From the NCBI RefSeq assembly GCF_018326305.1, contig NZ_AP023415.1, positions 310,001 through 374,000 of the forward strand: DNA of 64,000 nt. Reading direction: 5' to 3'. Under the pieces are notes generated by a model. That model was given only the letters and a program-made list of their open reading frames with translations, was not told the origin of the DNA and ran no database searches. Positions 24,659-32,212 of this stretch are shown in pieces (position 1 is the stretch's first letter; each line of letters starts with the position of its first letter). Made by a program: the position numbers and the translations under genes. This DNA comes from Vescimonas fastidiosa (GTDB lineage: Bacteria > Bacillota > Clostridia > Oscillospirales > Oscillospiraceae).

Positions 24659-25371
24659 TGGCGCTGCTGGAAGTCAGAAACCTCCAGGTCAATTACGGAC
24701 CCATTCAGGCAGTAAAGGGAATTGATCTGGATGTGGAGAAGGGGACCCTTGTGGCGCTGCTGGGAGCCAACGGCGCAGGAAAGACCACCACACTCCGGGC
24801 CATCACCGGTATGGTAAAGGCGTATGGCTCCGTTCATCTGGGTGAGACGGAGATATTGGGCCAGCGAGGATACAAAACCGCCCGTATGGGCGTGAATATG
24901 TCTCCGGAGGGCCGGCTGATCTTTGCCGGACTGACCGTGGAGGAAAACCTCAAGGCCGGAGCCTATTGCATCAAAAGTGCCAAGCAGTATCAGAAAAACA
25001 TGGATCGAGTGCAGGAACTGTTTCCCATTTTGAGGGAGCGGCGGCGCCAGCAGGCGGGAACCCTCTCCGGCGGTGAGCAGCAGATGCTGGCCATTGGCCG
25101 GGCGCTGATGGCGGACCCGGAGATTCTGCTGCTGGATGAACCCTCCTTGGGTCTGGCTCCGCTGATCATTCAGGATATTTTTAAGACCCTCCAGGCCATC
25201 CGATCCGAGGGGACGACCATCCTCATGGTGGAGCAAAACGCTTTGGCCACGCTGAAAATTGCGGATTACGGCTATGTGCTGGAGCTGGGCAAGATCAGCA
25301 TGCACGGCCCTGCCAGCCAGCTGGTCCGGGACGAGCGACTTATTGAAGCCTATTTGGGCAATAAAAAATAA
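24658..25371 (+). CDS. livF: Branched-chain-type ABC transporter ATPase LivF
   Basis: Second ATPase of the Liv importer, 237 residues, normal size. Walker A GANGAGKTT (36-44), signature LSGGEQQ near 136, Walker B LLLDEPSLGLAP near 157, VEQNALATLKIADYGYVLE. It starts at ATG 24658, sharing one base with the livG stop (TAATG). Confidence 0.93.
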   Translation: MALLEVRNLQVNYGPIQAVKGIDLDVEKGTLVALLGANGAGKTTTLRAITGMVKAYGSVHLGETEILGQRGYKTARMGVNMSPEGRLIFAGLTVEENLKAGAYCIKSAKQYQKNMDRVQELFPILRERRRQQAGTLSGGEQQMLAIGRALMADPEILLLDEPSLGLAPLIIQDIFKTLQAIRSEGTTILMVEQNALATLKIADYGYVLELGKISMHGPASQLVRDERLIEAYLGNKK

Positions 25372-25428
25372 ACGGCTTACCGCTCTGAAAAGAGCCTGAG
25401 CATATAAAACAAAAAAGGAGAATGAACC

Positions 25429-26748
25429 ATGAAAAAGTTTCTTTCCCTGCTACTGGCAGCAGCGATGCTGTGCACCCTTCTGGTGGGCTGCGGCAGCAAG
25501 AGCGACGATTCCAACGGCGATTATAAGCCCTTTGTAGAGGTACAGGGTGTCAGCGACGACACCATCCTTGTGGGCAACACCGCCGCCACCACCGGTGCCT
25601 ACGCCACCGTGGGCGTACCCTTCAATGCCGGCATGGAGGCTGCCTTCAAGGCCTATAACGATGCCGGCGGCTTCCAGGGTAAGAGCATTGTCCTCAAGCA
25701 CTATGACGACGGCTTTGATGGTGCGCAGGGCATGACCTACACCAAGCAGCTGGTGGAAACCGATAAGGTGTTCGCCATTGTGGGTCACTTTGGCACCAAT
25801 ACCGTGGGCGCAACCCTGGATTATCTGAAGGAAAAGGGTGTCCCGATGGTCTATGCCGCCACCGGCATTGACGATCTGTATCAGGAGGGCGCCAAGGGCA
25901 ATGATGCGGTCATCTACTCCGTACAGCCCATTTACAGCGCTGAGGGCCGTGTGCTGCTGGCCCGGGCTGTTGCCCCCAAGGCGGACGGCATGGGTTTGGG
26001 CGGCACCAAGGTGGGTGTCATTGCCACCACCGATGACGCAGGCGCCGGTCTGTTGGCAGGCGTGAAGCGTGAGAACGAGGACCTGAAGGCCCAGCTGACC
26101 GTGCAGGAGGTGGAGGCCTCCGCCACCGATTTCTCCGCCGCTGTGAATGTGCTGAAAAACGCCGGGTGTGATGTGGTGATCGCCTGCATGAATCAGAACC
26201 CCCTGGCTACGCTGATGAACACCATGCGGGATGTGAACTACAATGTGAATGTAGTCACCTCTTATGTTAACGCTTCTGCCACTACCCTGGGTGCCTTTGT
26301 GGACAGCGGTGCCATCACCGACAGCCGTATGGTTTACTGCACCGCCTGGCTGGATGTAACCACCGAGGCAGGTATGGCCGATTATACCACTTTCTATACC
26401 GCCATGAGCGCCTGGGAGCTTGCCAACGGTGAGTCCGGCAGTACCTACGCACTGAACTCCTATGCCATGGCCGGATACATTGCCGGCAGTATCTTCGTGC
26501 AGGCTTTGCAGGCTGTGGATAAGGCGGGCCTGGAGCTGAACTATGCCAACTTTGCCAAAATCATGGAGGAGACCGAGTTCTCCATCCCCATGGGCGGAAC
26601 CATCAGCTATGCCGGCGGCGACCGGTTGGGCGTTACCGCTCTGGCACTGAACTGCGTGAGCCTGAGCAAGAATGACGCCGGGGTATATGCCCTGACGCCC
26701 GTGAGCCCCATCCTGTCTCTAGCGGATGTGGTGGCTGCCATCAAGTAA
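25429..26748 (+). CDS. livK: Liv-type ABC transporter substrate-binding lipoprotein
   Basis: Extracellular binding protein tethered by lipid at Cys21 (lipobox LLVGC after a hydrophobic signal). 439 residues, Peripla_BP_6 fold: TILVGNTAATTGAYATVGVPFNAGMEAAFKAYNDAGG at 45-80 and GATLDYLKEKGVPMVYAATG at 125-144. These fit amino acid/amide or hydroxyacid binders. Its place at the end of the transporter genes, directly before hydrolases, suggests the ligand is a substrate for them. Confidence 0.92.
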   Translation: MKKFLSLLLAAAMLCTLLVGCGSKSDDSNGDYKPFVEVQGVSDDTILVGNTAATTGAYATVGVPFNAGMEAAFKAYNDAGGFQGKSIVLKHYDDGFDGAQGMTYTKQLVETDKVFAIVGHFGTNTVGATLDYLKEKGVPMVYAATGIDDLYQEGAKGNDAVIYSVQPIYSAEGRVLLARAVAPKADGMGLGGTKVGVIATTDDAGAGLLAGVKRENEDLKAQLTVQEVEASATDFSAAVNVLKNAGCDVVIACMNQNPLATLMNTMRDVNYNVNVVTSYVNASATTLGAFVDSGAITDSRMVYCTAWLDVTTEAGMADYTTFYTAMSAWELANGESGSTYALNSYAMAGYIAGSIFVQALQAVDKAGLELNYANFAKIMEETEFSIPMGGTISYAGGDRLGVTALALNCVSLSKNDAGVYALTPVSPILSLADVVAAIK

Positions 26749-26765
26749 TCAATATATTATAGAGG

Positions 26766-26796
26766 TCAGCGGCCGCCATGCAGGCGGCCGCTGATC
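26766..26796 (+). terminator. Hairpin between livK and the hydrolase gene
   Basis: GTCAGCGGCCGCC and its complement form a GC-rich stem without a good T run, so it probably attenuates or protects mRNA and lets some transcripts continue into the hydrolase genes. Confidence 0.6.
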
Positions 26797-26821
26797 GGAA
26801 AGTGAAAGGATGGTGTCCCTT

Positions 26822-27637
26822 ATGCCTACATTTGAAATGGACGGCAGACACATCTATTTTGAATCCCATGGCCAAGGCAGGCCCCTGGTCCTGCTCAACG
26901 GTATCATGATGTCCTGCGTAAGCTGGCAGCCCTTTATTGAGGCCTTGTCCGCAAACAATCGACTGCTTCTGGTGGATTTTTTGGATCAGGGAAAGAGCGA
27001 AAAAATGGTGGGCCAGACCTACGACCACGGCATCCAGGTGCAGGTGGTTCGGAGACTGTTGGAGCATTTAAACCTGCAAAGCGCCTGCGTGGCGGGCATT
27101 TCCTACGGCAGTGAGGTAGCGCTGGAATTTGCTGTTACCTATCCGGAAATGACCGACCGCCTGATTCTCCTCAACGCCACGGCCGCTACCGGATGGTGGC
27201 TGGGAGATATTGGCCGGGCATGGAATTTGGCTTCCGGCAGCGGTGAAGCGTATTATCACACCGCTATTCCGGTGATCTATTCGCCGGACTTTTATACTAA
27301 GCGCCATGCGTGGATGGAAAATCGAAAAAAACTGCTGATCCCGCTGTTTGAAAATCCGGATTTTATCGGCGCCATGCGTCGCCTGACGGACAGCTCCGAA
27401 AGCTATGATTTGCGGGACAGACTGGATCAGGTGCGGTGTCCCACTTTGGTGGTGTCCTGCCAAGAGGATTATCTCACCCCCCTGAAGGAGCAGGAGTATT
27501 TGGCCGCCCATATAAAGGACTGCCATCATGTGATCCTGCCGAATTGCGGTCATGCCTCCATGTACGAGCAGCCTGCGCTGTTTGCCTCGCTTATTGCGGG
27601 CTTTGCGGGACTGCCGCAAGTGAAGTTTGACATCTGA
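26822..27637 (+). CDS. Alpha/beta hydrolase
   Basis: 271-residue alpha/beta hydrolase. It has the nucleophile elbow GISYGS (Ser94), an oxyanion region in LNGIMMSCVSWQ, and a C-terminal NCGHASM with the likely catalytic His; the acid is probably the Asp in SCQEDYLTPL. ATG 26822 has AAAGGATGG upstream, so it is preferred to ATG 26810. It sits 70 bases after livK and 11 before a second hydrolase, so all are one operon. Substrate unknown; a small ester, lactone or C-C bond are all possible. Confidence 0.85.
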   Translation: MPTFEMDGRHIYFESHGQGRPLVLLNGIMMSCVSWQPFIEALSANNRLLLVDFLDQGKSEKMVGQTYDHGIQVQVVRRLLEHLNLQSACVAGISYGSEVALEFAVTYPEMTDRLILLNATAATGWWLGDIGRAWNLASGSGEAYYHTAIPVIYSPDFYTKRHAWMENRKKLLIPLFENPDFIGAMRRLTDSSESYDLRDRLDQVRCPTLVVSCQEDYLTPLKEQEYLAAHIKDCHHVILPNCGHASMYEQPALFASLIAGFAGLPQVKFDI

Positions 27638-27648
27638 GGAACGAAGCT

Positions 27649-28671
27649 ATGAGTTTATCCTATCGTACAATTACAACGCCCCGGCTTACCACTGCCTATC
27701 TTTCGGCCGGCACACCCGGTAAGCCTCGCCTGTTGCTGCTCCACGGCAATGTTTCTTCCGCTGTTTTCTATGAGCATCTGATGGAGCGTTTGGCAGATGA
27801 TTTTGAAATGCTGGCACCGGACTTCCGCTGCTTTGGCCATTCCTCTGCTCTGCCCATTGACGCTACCCGAGGAATGCGGGATTTTTCCGACGATATTGCC
27901 GAGTTTTTGCGTGCTGTGGGCTGGGATCGGTTTCATCTTTTCGGCTGGTCCATGGGTGGAGGCGTGGCTATGCAGTATGCCATTGACCACCCCCGGCAGG
28001 TGCAGAGTCTGATCCTCCAGGCACCGCTTTCGCCCTTCGGCTTTGGCGGCAGCTACGGGGAGGCGGGCACTCCGGTGGAGCCTGCGGGACTGGGCAGCGG
28101 GGCGGCCTGCACAAACCAAGCCTTGCTGCAGGCTATCCGCACCGGTGACCGCACTCTGCCCGGTCAGGTCATTGACAGTGTGTATGTGGCCGCCGGGTAT
28201 AAGCTCCCGGAAGCGCAGCGGGAAAAATACATTGACTCTATACTCCTGTGCAAGACGGGAGATGATATGTGCCAGGGCGACAGCGTTCCCTGCACCCAAT
28301 GGCCATACGCTAAGAGCGGCGGCAAGGGCGTGTCCAACACAATGTCCGTGCAATACTGCAACCTTTCCGCCCTGGCGGATGTACAGCCCCAAATGCCCAT
28401 TTTGTGGATTCGGGGCGACAAGGATGTGATGGTATCCGATCACAGTGTCTGCGATGTGGCGGTATTGGGGCAAATGGGAGTTCTGCCCGGCTATCCCGGA
28501 GCGGATCAATTCCCCTCTCAACCCATGGTGGAACAGATGTGGTATGTGCTGGAGCGGTATCGCGCAGTTGGCGGCCGGTACGAGGAGCAACTGATCTCCG
28601 GCAGCGGCCACGGCTGTATGTTGGATCACGAGGATCAGGTGGTGGCTCTGCTGCAGCAATTTATTCTCTGA
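27649..28671 (+). CDS. Alpha/beta hydrolase, larger type
   Basis: 340-residue alpha/beta hydrolase unrelated in detail to the preceding one. Oxyanion motif LLHGN near residue 30, nucleophile elbow GWSMGG (Ser101), acid in IRGDKDVMV, His in SGSGHGCMLDH. A large insert (residues 130-230) forms a cap domain. It lies 11 bases after the first hydrolase. Two hydrolases with an importer and a hydroxybutyrate-dehydrogenase-like SDR fit stepwise hydrolysis of an imported ester. Confidence 0.85.
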   Translation: MSLSYRTITTPRLTTAYLSAGTPGKPRLLLLHGNVSSAVFYEHLMERLADDFEMLAPDFRCFGHSSALPIDATRGMRDFSDDIAEFLRAVGWDRFHLFGWSMGGGVAMQYAIDHPRQVQSLILQAPLSPFGFGGSYGEAGTPVEPAGLGSGAACTNQALLQAIRTGDRTLPGQVIDSVYVAAGYKLPEAQREKYIDSILLCKTGDDMCQGDSVPCTQWPYAKSGGKGVSNTMSVQYCNLSALADVQPQMPILWIRGDKDVMVSDHSVCDVAVLGQMGVLPGYPGADQFPSQPMVEQMWYVLERYRAVGGRYEEQLISGSGHGCMLDHEDQVVALLQQFIL

Positions 28672-28688
28672 ACACAGGAGGAATACAT

Positions 28689-29450
28689 ATGTTATTTGAA
28701 AAGACTGCTATTGTTACCGGCGCTGCCAGCGGTATCGGCTATGCGGTGGCTCAGGCGCTGCGTCAAGAGGGCGCGCAGGTCGTCATGGCCGATGTGAACG
28801 AGGCTCTGCTCATTGAGTCTGCCCGCAAGCTGGGCGGCGTACCCTTTGTGGGCAACCTGACCCGGCGGGAGGATTGCCGCCGTCTGGTGGATTTTACCGT
28901 GGAGCGTTTCGGCGGTGTGGACATTCTGGCCAATGTAGCGGGCGTGCAGCATGTGTGCCCCATTGAGGAGTTCCCGGAGGATAAGTGGGACTTCATCATC
29001 AGCCTTATGCTCACAGCACCGTTCCTGCTGACACGGTACTGCTGGCCCTATATGAAGGAAAAGGGCTGGGGACGCATTATCAATATGAGCTCTATCCACG
29101 GCCTGGTGGCCTCGGAATTCAAGAGCGCCTATGTGTCCGCCAAGCACGGGCTCGTCGGCTTTACCAAGACGGCAGCCATGGAGGGCGGCCCCCAGGGCAT
29201 CACCTGCAATGCCATCTGCCCTGCCTATGTTATGACTCCCCTTGTGGAAAAGCAGATCGCAGCGCAGGCTCAGACCCACGGCATCCCTGAGGAGAAGGTC
29301 ATTTCCGATATCATGCTCTCCAAGGCGGCCATTAAGAAGATGGTTCCGGCGGAGAATATCGGCGCTATTGTGAAGTTTCTTTGCTCCGACGCGGCAGCGT
29401 CCATCACCGGCATCGCTTTGCCCATCGACGGCGGCTGGACAGCCAACTGA
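28689..29450 (+). CDS. Short-chain dehydrogenase, 3-hydroxybutyrate dehydrogenase-like
   Basis: 253-residue SDR with TGAASGIG (10-17), NVAG (82-85), the catalytic Ser135, Tyr148 and Lys152 (SAYVSAKHG), and C-terminal IDGGWTA. Overall it resembles (R)-3-hydroxybutyrate dehydrogenases: GRIINMSSIHGLVAS, GITCNAICPAYVMTPLVEKQI and the short C terminus are all shared with that group. It would oxidise 3-hydroxybutyrate or a near analogue to acetoacetate with NAD+. ATG 28689 has AGGAGG upstream. It is the last gene of the operon. Confidence 0.87.
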   Translation: MLFEKTAIVTGAASGIGYAVAQALRQEGAQVVMADVNEALLIESARKLGGVPFVGNLTRREDCRRLVDFTVERFGGVDILANVAGVQHVCPIEEFPEDKWDFIISLMLTAPFLLTRYCWPYMKEKGWGRIINMSSIHGLVASEFKSAYVSAKHGLVGFTKTAAMEGGPQGITCNAICPAYVMTPLVEKQIAAQAQTHGIPEEKVISDIMLSKAAIKKMVPAENIGAIVKFLCSDAAASITGIALPIDGGWTAN

Positions 29451-29476
29451 ATCGTTTGATTTCACTCTCTTTTATA

Positions 29477-29516
29477 GACAAGACCCGGTGCCGAAGCACC
29501 GGGTCTTGTCTTGGTA
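29477..29516. terminator. Bidirectional terminator after SDR / CoA-transferase
   Basis: AGACAAGACCCGGTGC, CGAA loop and a perfect complement, lying between two convergent genes. Confidence 0.88.
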
Positions 29517-29528
29517 TAGAGGGGTAAA

Positions 29529-30851
29529 TCACCAGATATGATTCTTCTCTGCTTCCTCCAGCAGCCAGGCTCGGAAGTCTGGGTGGGCGATTTTCGTGAG
29601 CGCCTGCACACGCTCGGCGATAGTCAGACCCCGAAGCCAGGCAATGCCATACTCGGTGACCACATAGTCCACATCATTGCGGGAGGTGGTCACGGCAGCG
29701 CCGGGTGTCAGCATGGGGACAATCTTGGAATGGAGCTTGCCGTCCCGATCCGTGTAAGTAGAGTGCATGGCAAGAATAGACTTGCCGCCGGGAGACATTT
29801 GTGCGCCCTGAATGGTCTCGGCCTGGCCGCCGGAGCCGGAGAACTGCACCGGGCCCACGGATTCGCTGGCAGCCTGACCAGTTAGATCCATCTCCAGTGT
29901 GGCATTGATGGACACGAATTTATTGTTGCGGCCGATGGTATAGGGGTCATTGGAGTAGGTGCTGGACTTGAAAAGTACCATGGGGTTATCATCCAAAAAG
30001 TCATACAGGCGGCGGCTGCCCATGGTGAAGGAGCATATACTTACGCCGTCATTAAAGCCCTTTTGGGTGTTGTCCACGGCACCGCACTCAATAAGGTCCA
30101 CCATGGTTTCGGTGAACATCTCTGTGTGGATGCCCAGATGCTTTTTGGACTTCAGCTCATTGGCAACGGCGTTGGGAATGTTGCCGATGCCCAGCTGGAT
30201 GGTGGAGCCGTCCTCTACCAGGGAGGCCACATATTTGCCGATGGTGGCATCCACCTCCGTATAGGGGGCGGGGTCTACGCAGAGGATGGGACGGTCAGAC
30301 TCTACCAGCGCCGTTACCTGAGAGATGTGCACCATGGTGTCACCGAAGGTGCGGGGATAGTTGGGGTTCACCTCCACAAGAAGGACAGCTCCGGCCCGCA
30401 CCACATCCATTTCGTAGATGGAGCTGATGGAAAGGGACATATAGCCCCGTGCGTCCATGGGAGATACGGTCGTAAGCAGCACCGGGCGGCGGCCTTCATA
30501 GCGGATGCGGTCCAGAGTCTTGCGCAGGATGCTGGTGGAGTGCTGAGGTACGGCACTTACCAGACGCTGGGCGTTGGCCTTGCGCAGACCCGCGGTGAAG
30601 AACCAGCCGTGGTGTGCCATGACAGCCTTCATTTCCGGGTCGTGGAACACGGGATAATCCACCGAGGGGATGCAGCTCTGCAGAATAACATCTTTTACAC
30701 CGGTGTCCTTAAGATGCTGCAGCTCACCCATCAGAGCGTCCGGGCAGGAGGCGGCCATGGGCGTGAAAACAAAGTCTCGGCTCTGAATGTTCTCCAGCAC
30801 CTGCCGGGCGGACATTTTTTTGCGGTTGTATTCTTCCTGATATCTGTTCAT
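29529..30851 (-). CDS. Acetyl-CoA hydrolase/transferase family CoA-transferase
   Basis: 440-residue class I-type CoA-transferase of the AcH family (4-hydroxybutyrate / butyryl-CoA:acetate CoA-transferase type). GIHTEMFTE (about 240-248) holds the likely catalytic Glu (E244), and GIGNIPNAVA near 221 and the glycine-rich GSGGQAETIQGAQ are the CoA-binding parts. It could activate the acid made by the preceding genes, for example acetoacetate or a hydroxybutyrate, at the expense of acetyl- or butyryl-CoA, or make butyrate. It is followed on the same strand by no other gene. A LysR gene upstream shares operator half-sites with its promoter. Confidence 0.88.
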   Translation of the reverse strand: MNRYQEEYNRKKMSARQVLENIQSRDFVFTPMAASCPDALMGELQHLKDTGVKDVILQSCIPSVDYPVFHDPEMKAVMAHHGWFFTAGLRKANAQRLVSAVPQHSTSILRKTLDRIRYEGRRPVLLTTVSPMDARGYMSLSISSIYEMDVVRAGAVLLVEVNPNYPRTFGDTMVHISQVTALVESDRPILCVDPAPYTEVDATIGKYVASLVEDGSTIQLGIGNIPNAVANELKSKKHLGIHTEMFTETMVDLIECGAVDNTQKGFNDGVSICSFTMGSRRLYDFLDDNPMVLFKSSTYSNDPYTIGRNNKFVSINATLEMDLTGQAASESVGPVQFSGSGGQAETIQGAQMSPGGKSILAMHSTYTDRDGKLHSKIVPMLTPGAAVTTSRNDVDYVVTEYGIAWLRGLTIAERVQALTKIAHPDFRAWLLEEAEKNHIW

Positions 30852-30900
30852 AAGCGATCCTTTCCCTGCTTGGCAGAATTTATCGGTTTTTGTCCCTTTT

Positions 30901-30936
30901 AGAATACCCGGTTTTGCTTCGCCTGTAAAATACCCG
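30901..30936 (-). promoter_or_regulatory. Candidate LysR operator at CoA-transferase promoter
   Basis: Two copies of A(G/A)AATACCCG at 30901-30910 and 30927-30936, 26 bases apart, with the same half-site (GAATACC) as in the dyad at the lysR start. They lie about 50 bases before the CoA-transferase gene. Confidence 0.5.
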
Positions 30937-30968
30937 TTATTTATTACCTATAACTTGAATTTATGAAG

Positions 30969-30999
30969 CAAAAAACGGCCTCGATACCGAGACCGTTTT
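30969..30999 (-). terminator. Terminator of the LysR gene
   Basis: AACGG..CCTCG / CGAG..CCGTT stem with a run of T on the minus strand. Confidence 0.75.
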
Positions 31000-31005
31000 C
31001 TGAGC

Positions 31006-31878
31006 TCATGGTTTGCATAGCTCCAAAAAGAGCTGCATAGGGGTCGATAGAAACCGCTCCTTTCGATACGCCACCGACAGTATCCAGGGGGCGGCAGGGT
31101 CCTGCAGATGCAAGCATACGGACTCTGACCGGGGATGCTTGTCCATAAGCGCTTTCGGGAAGAAAGCCACGCCCCGGCCGTCCAGAGCCATCTCATAGAG
31201 CAGATCCCACTGGGAGCTTTCAAAGGCCACTTGGGGCGCAAAGCCCGCCTGACGGCACAGGCTCTCCACCACGCCGCTGAACATGAAGTCCTGGGAGATC
31301 ATCAGTAGAGGCTCATCCCGCAGCCGGGACAGGCTGATCGTTCCGCAGCCGGCCAGCGGGTGATCCCGGGAGACCACCGCCACGATCTCCGACCGCACCA
31401 CCGGCCGGGTCACATACGCTTCCCGGGATATGGGCTCCAGTACAACACCCAGGTCCAACTGCCCTTCATCCAGAAGGGAGAGGATGCGTCGGGACGGTAC
31501 CTCCGTGATCTGCAGAACAATATCCGGGTAGGTCGCCTGAAACTGGCTGATGAGGGTGTGATAGTAAATGGAGCCGGAGGTGGGAGGAATTCCGATGTGC
31601 AGGGTGTCGGCGGCGCTTTGAATGCGCTGCCGGATCTCCCGGGTTTGGGCGTCTGTAAAAGCCAGCAGCTTTTGCGCGTACTCGTAAAACAAGGCGCCGC
31701 TGTCGGTGAGCGCAAAGTCCTTGGCGTTTCGGTCGATGAATTCGGCTTCAAACTCCTGCTCCAGCAGGCGCACGCTTTTGCTCAGTGCGGGCTGGCTGAT
31801 ATGAAGCTGCCGGGCAGCCCGGGTGAAGCTGCGCTGACGCACAATCTCCGCGAAGTATTGCAGCTGGTGTAAAGTCAC
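31006..31878 (-). CDS. LysR family transcriptional regulator
   Basis: 290-residue LysR protein: winged HTH at residues 1-60 (LHQLQYFAEIVRQRSFTRAARQLHISQPALSKSVRLLEQE) and a LysR_substrate domain that opens with DTLHIGIPPTSGSIYYHTLI. GTG 31878 is the start, with AAGGAGG upstream. It runs in the same direction as the CoA-transferase, 154 bases upstream of it. Shared half-sites (GAATACC) at both promoters point to control of the transferase and itself. Confidence 0.92.
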   Translation of the reverse strand: MTLHQLQYFAEIVRQRSFTRAARQLHISQPALSKSVRLLEQEFEAEFIDRNAKDFALTDSGALFYEYAQKLLAFTDAQTREIRQRIQSAADTLHIGIPPTSGSIYYHTLISQFQATYPDIVLQITEVPSRRILSLLDEGQLDLGVVLEPISREAYVTRPVVRSEIVAVVSRDHPLAGCGTISLSRLRDEPLLMISQDFMFSGVVESLCRQAGFAPQVAFESSQWDLLYEMALDGRGVAFFPKALMDKHPRSESVCLHLQDPAAPWILSVAYRKERFLSTPMQLFLELCKP

Positions 31879-31896
31879 AGCTCCGCACCTCCTTAG

Positions 31897-31935
31897 AATA
31901 CCTATATGTGTAGGTATTTATGAGATAAGAATACC
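31897..31935. promoter_or_regulatory. LysR autoregulatory operator
   Basis: Dyad AATACCTA-N6-TAGGTATT (31897-31918), containing a T-N11-A-like core, followed by a further GAATACC half-site (31929-31935), just upstream of the lysR start. Confidence 0.55.
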
Positions 31936-31974
31936 ATATGCCGAAGCAGAAGACAAGACGAACTCGAGGCCTCT

Positions 31975-32101
31975 TAAAAATTACTTCCTCAGCGCTTAAT
32001 TGACGGGGCTAAAGCGTTTCAATTTCGGCTTTTCATTTCGTTAGAATGAGTTTAGTTATAGTGGCATTATTGCTTTGCGTCAAGAAGTCAAAGGAAAGAG
32101 A
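31975..32101. repeat. Dispersed repeat, copy 1 (also at 46396-46527)
   Basis: About 125 bases that recur at 46396-46527. Shared parts are the stretch TTTCGGCTTTTCATTTCGTT, the middle TTATAGTG, and the 3' part ATTGCTTTGCGTCAAGAAGT followed by CAAAGGAAAGAGA. Both copies contain a short frame beginning AGAATG that would give M-hydrophobic-LLLCVKKSKERDK, without a ribosome site. The rest of 31880-32212 shows nothing else, apart from a fragment GAACTCGAGGCCTCTT at 31960 that also occurs in the tRNA-like remnant at 45547. Confidence 0.7.
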
Positions 32102-32212
32102 TAAGACGCATTAGTGAATGCCGCTTCTATATATATCCGCTGGGATACATTTGCTGCTATATACAGGCAGCCGCTCATTCAGAAACCGCCGCAGTTTATA
32201 GCAAATTGACAT

